Shown: in pieces, positions 12,235 through 22,529 of the stretch | How the letters are laid out: each line of letters opens with the position of its first letter | Numbering within the stretch: the stretch's first letter is position 1 | Translations under genes and position numbers: made by a program | Origin: Cryptomeria japonica | Lineage: Eukaryota; Streptophyta; Pinopsida; Cupressales; Cupressaceae | NCBI RefSeq assembly: GCF_030272615.1 | Contig: NC_081406.1 | Coordinates: forward strand, 260,141,386 to 260,205,385 | Direction: 5' to 3' | DNA: 64,000 bases | Notes under the pieces: generated by a model | The model's input: the letters and a program-made list of their open reading frames with translations, nothing else | Told to the model about the DNA's origin: nothing | Database searches by the model: none

Positions 12235-12555
12235 AAACAAAAGCACTATCTTGCAAACAATAGCGCTACTTTCTACACAATAGCACTAAACCCCTAACAA
12301 AAGCACTTAATCAACCCTACAAAAGCGCTCAAATCACAAAAGCGCTACAATAGCTATGCAATAGCGCTACTTCACATCAAAAGCGCTCAATTGACTCCTC
12401 AATAGCGCTACAAAAACAATAGCACTAAAAAATGCATACAATAGCACTCATCTTTTCAAAAGCACTCACACAACAACACAATAGCACCATTGTGCCACAA
12501 AAGTGCTAATTAATTGGACAACAATGCCAAAACATAGTTTCAGCGCTATTGTCTT
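12235..12555. repeat. Interspersed AGCGCT motif array, 3' untranslated region of element A
   Basis: About 16 copies of a short motif, CAATAGCGCTA or CAAAAGCGCTC, occur every 13-25 bases with unrelated spacers. Roughly half have AGCACT in place of AGCGCT, a CpG-to-CpA change. The core AGCGCT is palindromic. A sister array with core TAGCGCATC lies in the leader of element B (58842-59125 and 60628-61010). Confidence 0.8.
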
Positions 12556-13098
12556 GACTCAACTGGGACTCAGCAAAAAACATGTCAAAAATGTGTAAAA
12601 TTCAAAATTTTAAATTTGTGTACCATTGGTCCGTAGTCCTCTTGCTATTGGAATCGACGGACTTGCTCAAAACGGTGCTCTACTACTGGTACCGGCATCC
12701 TGACTGCTGCTCGCTCCTCCAAAATGTCACTATCAGAGCTCTGAATTCACTATGGTCGCGGTAACAAAAGACCTTGTTTTCACCCCTTTCTCCCCATATA
12801 AACCCTTCACCATAACCGTAACTTTCCCCTGCTCACCGCCGTGGTCCCCGTGAACTTCCCGAGCCTCCCATTTCTTCAATTTATCTTCGATTTCTCTCAT
12901 TCTTCACCCGTATTACTACATTCTTCTCTTCTATCACCCTGCCAATTTTCATTCCTTTTTTAGAGATCGCCCGATTTTTCAAAAAAAATTGGCCCATCTC
13001 TCAAGGTGGCATACCACCCATTAAAATAACATTTTATGGGGCATTTCTTCACACCTATTTTTCTTTCTTTGAAACGATGAGATAAACCGCACTATCTC

Positions 13099-13107
13099 AA
13101 AGAGGGG
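13099..13107 (+). other. Polypurine tract of element A
   Basis: AAAGAGGGG sits four bases before the TGTAG that opens the 3' LTR, the place where plus-strand priming is expected. 12556-13098 before it shows no ORF that I can support. Confidence 0.7.
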
Positions 13108-13111
13108 CAAA

Positions 13112-14552
13112 TGTAGTCACATAAATCTGTCCAATTTAATTAAATGAATATTTCTTATTTATTTGATTAAAAATCCACTAGCCATCAGTTAATTAAATTA
13201 ACATTTAATTAATTCATCTTCAAACATTCTCCTATTAATTAAATAAATTATTCAATTTATTTTAATTAATTCATTGTACCAAATTCACAAATCAATTAAA
13301 TGCATAAATCACATTTATTTCATTTAATCCCCTATTCCTCTTTTAAATAAATTAAATCAAACATTTATTTATATCATTCATCCCCCCCACTTGCATTTTC
13401 CTACAAATGCAACTTGCACATATTTATTGAAATAAATTAATTTATTTTAAATAAAAATCCTATTTTTCCTCACCCACCAAATCCACTTGCATTCTTAAAC
13501 CCCCTTCTAGATTCTTCTAGCCCCTTCCTAATTAGCCTGATCCATCCCCTAATTATTGTCACATTCCTAAGCAACTTGGAGTCACTTCTTAAAGACTTCA
13601 AAGTCTTTGAAAAGCATTTAATGCTTTGTGTTCAACAATTTAACCTCCAAAGTCTTCCAAAACCACTAATGGCTCTTATATGACCATTTATAGCTCTTAC
13701 ATAACCATTTATGGTTATTTCAATTTGCACTTGTGTGTCTCCTCAAGCATTTATTACTTTGACCATGGTTATCCCTTTCGCCTTTGCACAAGAGTTTATC
13801 CATTGGATAAAAGCTTTATTCTTTGAATAAAGAATTTATTCATTCAACCCAACCTTGACCTTAACTCCCAAGTTAACTCTCAGGTCATGTCAAGCATTTA
13901 ATGCTTATTCCATCTCCTCTCAACCTATCTCACATTAGCACTTGTCATCCTAGGATTCGGTTAAAAGCCCTCACATGGATCTCAAGCCATTCAATCTTGA
14001 CCCTTGTTGAGATTACTCAATCTTAACCATCCATTGCTCCATTTTACCTATAAATAGAGCTCACATTCCTCATTTTCAAATCCTCAAGAATTCTCAAGCA
14101 TTTAGCATTCATAGTCATAATCCTAAAAACTTGTATGCATTTAAGCTATAGTGAATTCTAGAAAGCATTTAGCATAATCAACTCATATAATTGTTATTTT
14201 GGCCTAAAATAAATCATTTTAGCATTATAGCATCTAATATTAGCTTTTATATACATTTGCATAGCATTTAAAGTAATCATCTATAATCTTGAACCTCCAT
14301 AAGCATCCATAGTGCAAAAAGCTACTGAGAGCTACACTAATTTGGAACTTGGAAAGGAGAGGAACAAGGGAGAAGGAGCTAAGAACATGTTAAGAGGCAT
14401 TTGGAGATGCCTTCTTATATTTGTTTCATTTGTTAAATATGTTAGCATGATCTTAGTATCTCTTTTGATATGCCTGCTTAGGTTAATCTTTGGTTGAATA
14501 ACACTAACATTAATCCGATTTCTTGTTGTTTTTGTGTGTTATAATGACCACA
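13112..14552 (+). repeat. 3' LTR of gypsy element A
   Basis: It starts TGTAGTCACATAAA right after the polypurine tract and I end it at GACCACA. The length, 1441 bp, is close to the 1448 bp of the element B 5' LTR (57308-58755). The two share the AT-rich TTAATTAAAT opening, the CCACTTGCAT block, the AAAGTCTTTGAAAA block, the TATAAATAG box at about the same offset, and similar ends. The exact 3' end is uncertain because the last ~250 bp differ between the two. Confidence 0.8.
14049..14057 (+). promoter_or_regulatory. TATA box of the element A LTR promoter
   Basis: TATAAATAG followed by AGCTC lies 937 bp into the LTR. The element B LTR has the same TATAAATAGAGCTC at 58220, 912 bp in. Conservation between diverged LTRs supports it as the U3 promoter element. 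Confidence 0.7.
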
Positions 14553-15224
14553 GGTTTTAATCTAACTTGTCAGTTTTGCAGAGCATTAGTACCTATTGTG
14601 TCTCTTATCAATCCCTCCTTAGGCTCTAATTAAATCACCTCTATTTCCCTTCTGTATATTTCTCTCTCCCTCTCCAATTCTCACCCTACAGGTACTTGCC
14701 CCTCTTTCTTGCTTTGTGAACTCTCCCCCTCACCTATATCTAACTTTACCATCTCTAAGTATCTCAAAAAATCACCGTCTACCCCTCCTTCCCTCTTTCT
14801 CTTTGTTCCTTTGTATCTCATTTTAATCTCACTCCCCTCTCTCAATTATGGCCTCTCTCTCCTCTCTCTCCACTTGTCGAGGTATCCACCTCTATCCATC
14901 TCACATTGAGCTCTCGAGGTATCCATGTTCATCCATGTCCCATTACTCTTCTCTATGAGCTAGATATCCCATTACCCACCTTTATCTCCCTTTACTCGTA
15001 GTTCCATATCTCTCTATGAACCAAATCTCTTATTCTCTCTCCCCTTACCTCTTATCTCTCTTCATTCTTATATCCCTACTCTTCTTTATCCCTCCCCTCT
15101 CTATCTCTCACAATTCCTTTATTCCCCTAGCCCTTTGTATCTCCCTCTCCATCCTTACACCCATCTCATTCCCTCTCTCACCTCTTTCCCTCAATCTCTC
15201 CCCCACTTTCTTCATGTTTACCTT

Positions 15225-16040
15225 TCTATCTCCCCACCCTCCTTAAACCCCCATCTCACCTCTCTCTCCCCTTTGAGCTTCTCACCTCCCTTCCCCTCTA
15301 TGTCTTTTATCCCTAAGTATCTCATTCCATTCATATTTACCTCTCTATCACCCCCACCCTCCTTAAACCCCCATCTCTCCTCTCCATCCCCTCTAGGCCT
15401 CCCACCTCCCTTCCCCTCTATGTCCTTTATCCCCAAGTCTCCCACCTCTCTCTCCCCTCTAGACTCTGACCTCCCTTCCCCTCTATGTCCTTTATCCCCA
15501 AGTATCTTATTCCCTTCATGTTTACCTCTGTATCCCCCTCATCCTCCTTAATATCTCATCTATTCCTCTCACCTCTCTTCTTGTCTATGTTCTTCATCCA
15601 CAATATGTCTTTTCCTTCATGTTTACATCTCTATCCCCCCACCCTCCTCAAACCCCCATCTCACCTCTCTCTCCCCTTTGAGCTTCTCACCTCCCTTCCC
15701 CTCTATGTCTTTTATCCCTAAGTATCTCATTCCATTCAAATTTACCTCTCTATCACCCCCACCCTCCTTAAACCCCCACCTCTCCTCTCCATCCCCTCTA
15801 GGCCTCCCACCTCCCTTCCCCTCTATGTCCTTTATCCCCAAGTCTCCCACCTCTCTCTCCCCTCTAGACTCTCACCTCCCTTCCCCTCTATGTCCATTAT
15901 CCCCAAGTATCGTATTCCCTTCATGTTTACCTCTGTATCCCCCTCATCCCCCTTAATATCTCATCTATTCCTCTCACCTCTCTTCTTGTCTATGTTCTTC
16001 ATCCACAATATGTCTTTTCCTTCATGTTTACATCTATATC
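15225..16040. repeat. Tandem duplication of a 405 bp unit in the CT-rich block
   Basis: CTTTGAGCTTCTCACCTCCC is at 15271 and again at 15676, and CTTTTCCTTCATGTTTACAT at about 15608 and 16013, both 405 bp apart. The copies differ at only a few sites over their length, so this duplication is much younger than the surrounding degenerate repeats. Confidence 0.85.
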
Positions 16041-16328
16041 CCCCCACCCTCCTCAAACCCCCATCTCACCTCTCTCTCCCCTCTAGGCATTTGATCTCCC
16101 TTCCCCTCTATGTCCTTTATCCCCAAGTCTCTCATTCCCTTTATGTTTACCTCTTTATACCCTCCACCCTCCTTAAACCTCAATACCTATCTCTCCCCTC
16201 TAGACCTCTCAACTCCCTTCCCATCTATACCCTTTATCACCAAGTCTCTTAGTCTCTTTGAATGTTTACCTCTATATCCCCCCCACTATCCTTAAACCCG
16301 CATATCAACTCTCTCTCCCCTCTAGGTT

Positions 16329-18460
16329 TCTCACCTCTCAAAATCTATCTCAGTAGTTAAATCTCCCTAGATTGGCCCATCTTTATCTCCCTTCCCTCGT
16401 AGTTCCATCTCTCTCTATGAGCTAGATCTTATAGTCTCTTCTCGAGCTCTTCATTCTTATAGATACATACTCTTCTTTGTCTTTCCCCTCTCTAGCTCTC
16501 ACAATTCCCTTATTCCCCTATCCCTTGAGCTATCTCCCTCTCCATCCTTACACCCATCTAATTCCCTCTCTCACCTCTTTCCCTCAGTTTCTTCCTCACT
16601 CCCTCCTCTCTCTAGGTCTCTCCCACACTTTATTCATGCTTACCTCTCTATCACCCCCAACCTTCCTTAAACCCCCATCTCATATCTATCTCCCCTTTGT
16701 GTCTCTCACCTCCCTTCCCCTCTACATTTCCTTTATCCCACCTCTCTCTCTCTATCTCTCATCTAAGCCTCTTAGGTCTCCCTTCCCCACTGCATCCTTT
16801 ATGTCCAAGTATATCATTCCCTTCATGTTTACCTTTGTATCCCCCTCATCCTCCCTATGGCCTTTTACCTCCCTTTCCCTCTATGTCCTATATACCCAGG
16901 TCTCTCATTCCCTTCATGTTTACCTCTCTATCACCTCCACCTTCCTTAAACCTCAGTACCTATCTCTCCCCTCTAGACCTCTCAAATCCCTTGGACCTTC
17001 TATGCCCTTTATCACCAAGTCTCTTAGTCCCTTTGAATGTTTACCTCTATATCCCCCCACCACCCTTAAACCCCCATATCACCCCTCTCCCCTCTAGGTT
17101 TCTCACCTCTCAAAATCTATCTCACTAGTTAAATCTCTTTAGATTGGCCCATATTTATCTCCCTTCCCTCGTAGTTCCATCTCTCTCTATGAACTAGATC
17201 TCATATTCTCTCTCCCCCCTTATCTCTTCTCTCTCTTCATTCTTATAGATACGTACTCTTCTTTGTCCCTCTCCTCTCTATCTCTCACAATTCCCTTATT
17301 CCCCTATCCCTCTCTATCTCCCTCTCCATCCTTACACCCATCTAATTCCCTCTCTCACCTCTTTCCCTCAGTTTCTTCCTCACTCTATCCTCTCTCTAGG
17401 TCTCTCCCACACTTTCTTCATGCTTACCTATCTATCACTCCCAACCTTCCTTAAACCCCCATCTCACATCTCTCTCCCTTTTGTGCCTCTCACCTCCCTT
17501 CCCCTCTATATGTCCTTTATCCCACCTCTCTCTCTCTCTCTCTCCTCTAAGCCTCGCAAGTCTCTCTTCCCCTCTATGTCTGTTATGCCCAAGTATCTTG
17601 TTCCCTTCATGTTTACCTTTGTATCCCCCTCATCCTCCTTATGGCCTTTTACCTCCCTTCCCCTCTATGTCCTTTATACCCAAGTCTCTCATTCCCTTCA
17701 TGTTTATCTCTCTATCCCCTCCACCCTCCTTAAACCTCAGTACCCATCTCTCCCCTATAGACCTCTCAACTCTCTTCCTTTCTATGCCCTTTATCACCAA
17801 GTCTCTTAGTCCCTTGAATATTTACCTCTATATCCCCCCCACCATCCTTAAACCCCAATATCACCCCTCTCTCCCCTCTAGGTTTCTCACCTCTCAAAAT
17901 CTCTCACTGGTTAAATCTCCCTAGATTGGCCCATATTTATCTCCCTTCCCTTGTATTTGCATCTCTCTCTATGAGCTAGATCTCATAGTCTCTCTCTCCC
18001 CTTACCTCTTCTCTCTCTTCATTCTTATAGATACGTACTCTTCTTTGTCCCTCCCCTCTCTATCTCTCACAGTTACCTTATTCCCCTATCCCTCTCTATC
18101 TCCCTCTCCATCCTTACACCCATCTAATTCCCTCGCTCACCTCTTTCCCCCAGTTTCTTCCTCACTCCCTCCTTTCTCTAGGTCTCTCCCACACTTTCTT
18201 CATTCTTACCTCTCTATCCCCCCCAACCTTCCTTAAACCCCCATCTCACATCTCTCTCCCCTCTATGCCTCTCACCTCCCTTCCCATCTACATGTCCTTT
18301 ATCCCACCTCTCTCTCTCTCCTCTAAGCCTCTTAGGTCTCCCTTCCCCTCTATGTCCTTTATCCCCAAGTATCTCATTCCCTTCATGTTTACCTTTGTAT
18401 CCTCCTCATCCTCCTTGTGGCCTTTTACCTCCCTTCCCCTCTATGTCCTTTATACCCAAA
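16329..18460. repeat. Higher-order repeat of about 775 bp, nearly three copies
   Basis: The marker TCTCACCTCTCAAAATCT, followed by a TTAAATCTC word and AGATTGGCCCAT, occurs at about 16329, 17101 and 17884. Each copy continues through the same series: TAGTTCCATCTCTCTCTATG, ATAGATAC and its GTACTCTTC, then the CACTTTCTTCATGCTTACC segment. The third copy breaks off at about 18460. Confidence 0.85.
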
Positions 18461-18735
18461 CCCGTCAACATCACTTTCTTACTCACACCCTTCCCTCTCT
18501 AGGTTTGTCCCTCACTTTCTTCCTCACTCTCTCCTCTCTCTAGGTATCTCCCTCGCTTTCTTCCTCATTCCTTCCCCTCTCTAGGTATCTCCATTCCCTC
18601 CTTACCCCTATCTCTAACTCTCCCACAATCCCCCATTCTCTCTCTCTTTGTTATTGTATCCATCCTCTTCTTTCTCCCTCCTTCTATAAGTGTTGCACCC
18701 CCTTTATTCCCCCCTCCCTCCATATCTCACCCTCC

Positions 18736-19071
18736 ATCCTTACCTCATATGGTTTAGCATATCGGGTTATAGGGTCGAGGAATTAGCATATTGGGTCATA
18801 CGATCTAGGGTATTTGTTATAGGTTTTAATTGGTTTAATTTTTATGGTTGTGACTATCAAACTATAGGGTATAGAGTATAAATTAGCTTCACTAAAAAAC
18901 GGTTATATGGGACCCTTGACCCGTGATCCAAGCATAACAAAATTATTTGTTTAGTGGTTTAAAACAAAATTTGCAATTTCATACATCATTTTTAAGATCT
19001 TATGAAATAATTTAAAAAAGGAATACATGAAATAATTTCAATTTCATATATCCATTTTAATATATGCATAA
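18736..19071. other. AT-rich spacer, no gene seen
   Basis: Unique, moderately AT-rich sequence between the CT block and the twin hairpins. I see no ORF, repeat or splice structure. Confidence 0.5.
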
Positions 19072-19145
19072 TTAGGACAATCATAGATGCATTATGACTG
19101 TCCTAACATAATTAGGATAGTCATCGATGTATTATGACTGCCCCT
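19072..19145. repeat. Twin inverted repeats upstream of the transposase-like gene
   Basis: TTAGGACAATCATA at 19072 pairs with TATGACTGTCCTAA ending at 19106 (14 bp arms, one mismatch, 7 bp loop). A degenerate second copy, ATTAGGATAGTCAT with ATGACTG, follows at 19111-19145. The pair is a tandem duplication of a hairpin about 50-120 bp before the first ATG of the next gene. Confidence 0.75.
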
Positions 19146-19191
19146 TACACCTCTTGAAATCTCTTTGTGAATTAACTTTATTCTCTTTTAT

Positions 19192-22100
19192 GTGCATGTA
19201 TATGTAGAAATCATCATCATGCTGAGGAAACTACCAAAAAATGTAACATTGGAAGAGCGTGAAGCTATGAATGCAAAAAAAAGAGAAGGAATGAAGCAAC
19301 TTCGTGATGCAAGGAAATTGAATACCATAGAAGAAGAGGTGCCAATTGAAGAGGAACATGAAATATCCATCCAATCTAAGAGAGAGACAGAATTGGCCAC
19401 ACAAAGGCAATGGATGCAAAACCTTCATACAATGAGACAATTGAATCCCGAGGTTGAGAGCATGTCATCTACCACAATTCAAGTTGAAGGAACCCCATCT
19501 CTTACATCTCAAGTTGAAGGCACACCATCTCTTATTGGCACACCATTGGCATCTACAACATCTCATATCGAATGCACTCCCATGACATTTGACGTTGCAA
19601 GTACTTCATGATTGACATCAAGTCTTGGATCTACACCATCTTATACACCTCAATTTCAAGGTATGTCATCATTTTCATCTCCGGTTGAAGATATGCCACC
19701 TATCCCTAATGTTGTTGACATTCCTAATCTTGAGGTAACTCAAAGTTTGAGAACACCTCCTAGAGTTTTGCATAGAAAGCCTAAGTATTTGATTGATATT
19801 GATGCTAATGTTTTGAAACCAATGGTTGACAAGATTCTGAAGTGTACTTGTCAAAGACATGCTAACCGGATATGGAAAATATTTTTTGAGCCTTTAAATG
19901 AGATGGGAAGATGTCAACTATTTGTTGAAATGATGAGAAATCTGAAATTTAGGCCCATAATGAAGATTCTTGGGCTAAGAACATCAATTGAATCAAGTGA
20001 CAAATCTATTGTGAAGAATCTGATGATTGCATATGATACTATTGGTTCTAACTCATGCGTTACATCAACAATTGTAAGCACTAAAACTAAGAAAGCTCAC
20101 CTCATTATAAAGACAAGTAAAGAATTGAAGATAAGTAGACAAACTCTAATGAGAGCTATGGGAAGGTGACAAAGAGTGGAGGATCCATATAACAATGAGT
20201 TATGGGCATTTTTTGGTAGATTACCATGGAAATATAAAGAAATTGTTGAGTCTTGAGATTCCTAATTGAAGGTTTTTGGAAGAATAACATAATGGTCTCT
20301 CCAAATCAAAGATATGTTGTAAGAAGGAGGATTGGTAGTAAAATCCGTGATCCACATCCGAAACATTTTTTGGATATGACAAACACAATTTTTCGCTAAG
20401 TTTCAATGTATTTATCCTCAAATTAAAATTAGGCAAAGATTATTTGAAATGGTAAAGCCTTTTTATGTCAAAATAAATCACACATGCACAACTTGTTGTT
20501 GTAGAGTACATATCGAATTTTCTAACCATTATGATGTTTATCAGCACATATGTATAGATTTGCATGCTAACAATGTTTTCCAGGAATGCAACATAAATGG
20601 TCCACTGAAATCTTCAAGGGAATTCATACCTAGCATCTTACGTGAAAGAGTATATGGTCAACTATATTACAATAAGTGTTTCTTGGATGGCACATGTGTT
20701 CATTATGGTGGATTGTGACATTTACAAATTTGTCAACATATGGATATTGGACAAGAAATTGGTAATGAATTAGTGGAATTTGGAAAATATAAGATAGTGG
20801 CCTACATGCTAAAAGATGGAAAAGAAGCAAAAAGGTGTGAGTTGGTTAGTGAGAAGATTCTAGTGTATCATTTTATCGACATCTTTCATGAGAATATAGT
20901 GTATGAGTATGCAAGGTATAACCATCGAGCTCGTTGGTTGGACTCACAATTTAAGTTATGCAAGGACACATTTCCACTTCATACAATCATTTCAATTGTT
21001 GACTTTGCAGAGAACTACACACTACAATCATAGAACAAGGTGCAATCACAATATTACAACTCCACACCAGTTGCTATGTTTGTGCATATAGCATTAATTC
21101 ATGCACATGATAGTATGGAAGAGGATAGGAAGATATTGAGGGAGTATCATTTTTACATCAGTGGTGATCGCTCACACTCTACAGAGTTTGTGCAAGGTTG
21201 TTTTCAAATATTCTATGATGATTTGGCTAGCCGAGGCATGTCATTCCGTCAACACATCATATGGTCAGATAATTGTGCATCACAATTTAAGAACTCTTTT
21301 TTTTTTTTTGGTTGAGTAGGATGCATAAGTTGACTGCTATTTAGCATATGTGAAATTTCTCTGAGGCCGGGCATGGAAAAGAGGAGCATGTATTAAAAGA
21401 GTTTTAGCACGAGAAGAGTTAAAGTACAAAGAGAATACAAACTTGAAAGATGCAAAATCAATTGTTTAGTGGTGCAATGGTACAATTGGTCTAGGTAATC
21501 AAGGTAAGTCTTCAGTTTGCAGATTTTTTTGGTTGGTAGATGATACTAACATTACAAAATTCAAAGATTGTTGTGCATTGACAGGATCAAGTGAGCTACA
21601 CTCTTTCAAAAGCTCTAATGCGGGTTCATGGACTATCCATATGCAACAGATGGCATGTTATTGTTCTTCATATAGAGATGGTGCCTATAATGAGTTTGAT
21701 TCAAAGGAGTGGGTGGAAGAATGGTGTATGAGGCCTCTAATCCCACTTGAGACATATCGACCGTCGAGTGCACTACAACTCACACAGATGGAAGCATCAG
21801 TTGACTTTGACTATGTGTCACATTTAATCCAGCCAGGTAAATTATCCACATGCAAATTTTTGTACTTTAATAGTTTACCTTAGTTGTTTGCTAAATTCTT
21901 CTCACTTTATCATTGCAAGGCATGTTTATGCAGTTATTGCAGCTGAAGACAATGAAGAAGGAACAAATTATTACCTATGTCGTTGTGTGGATGCAAAAAA
22001 GAAATTGGATGGCCCCGTAGTAGATGGAGAAAATATTGAGTACCCCACAAGATCATTAGTTGTTACTGGTACATGGTTGAAGGTATCCAGTGAATAATTC

Positions 22101-22302
22101 TAACTTGTGGTTGTTCGAGGACTTTGAGACACATAGGGAGATTCTTCATTATTATAACCTTGTTGTAGCTTCAAATGTTCATTTGATCAGATATGGGGGT
22201 AGACCACTAAAGAAGAACCTATGGAAAGTTTGTGAGTCTGACCATGAGGCCATACTAGAAATGATAAAGAGTAGAGCAGATCCAAATGGTTCATTGGATT
22301 AA
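19192..22302 (+). pseudogene. Decayed DDE/RNase-H-like transposase-type gene
   Basis: One frame (1) runs from ATG at 19192 to 21315 with stops at 19609, 20167, near 20257, 20716 and 21031, then shifts. The N-terminus is basic and coiled (EEREAMNAKKREGMKQ), then Ser/Thr-rich with repeats of VEGTPSLTS. The core shows CCCRVHIE (about 20500), IVDFAENYTLQS (about 20998), IIWSDNCASQFKNS (about 21257) and WNFSEAGHGKEEH (about 21352). DFAENY, SDxCxxQFK and a final GHGK are the recurrent blocks of an uncharacterised transposase-like family in animals and plants that I recall but cannot name. Acidic residues in the first two could be part of a DDE site. C-terminal pieces at 21533-21883, 21888-22097 and 22090-22302 continue it, with a possible intron near 21837-21918. 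Confidence 0.6.
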
Positions 22303-22529
22303 ATGTAAATGCAAAAAATTGTAATATCAATCATATTTGGATATATGTACATGACTTGTATTTTTCGACTACTCAAGGCCTTGTAATATAAAAAATTATG
22401 TTTTTGTCTTTTTTTGTGTGATTTTATGTAAATAATGTCATTTTGGATCATTAGAGATCACATGGGATCATTTTGTGAAGTTTTAGGCTAATATGGTAAA
22501 AGATGTAAAAATTGCTCATTTGTTGTCAA

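Larger units (their letters stand above)
1..14552 (+). mobile_element. Ty3/gypsy LTR retrotransposon, Tat-type, 3' portion (element A)
   Basis: Going along the plus strand I can read gag, a zinc motif, protease, reverse transcriptase, a first RNase H, a second RNase H with its own FDGS start, integrase with a GPY-type tail, an antisense ORF, a polypurine tract and a 3' LTR. Two successive RNase H domains between RT and integrase are the known hallmark of the Tat lineage of plant Ty3/gypsy elements. The 5' LTR and most of the leader lie before base 1. If they resemble element B at 57308 the full element would be about 19 kb. Many stops and at least four frame changes make it non-functional. 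Confidence 0.92.
14640..18735. repeat. 4 kb CT-rich (polypyrimidine) nested tandem repeat block
   Basis: Nearly the whole stretch is C and T on the plus strand, built from phrases such as CTCACCTCCCTTCCCCTCTA, TGTCCTTTATCCCCAAG and CCTTCATGTTTACCTCTCTA. Long frames on both strands are by-products of this composition and resemble no protein. Sub-structure is given in the two following entries. The block begins about 90 bp after the gypsy 3' LTR. Confidence 0.9.

Noticed and set aside
15016..18543. Many long ORFs on both strands of the CT-rich block
   Set aside because: They translate low-complexity pyrimidine repeats (Ser/Pro/Leu or Gly/Glu/Arg runs), repeat with the DNA unit and occur in several frames at once.
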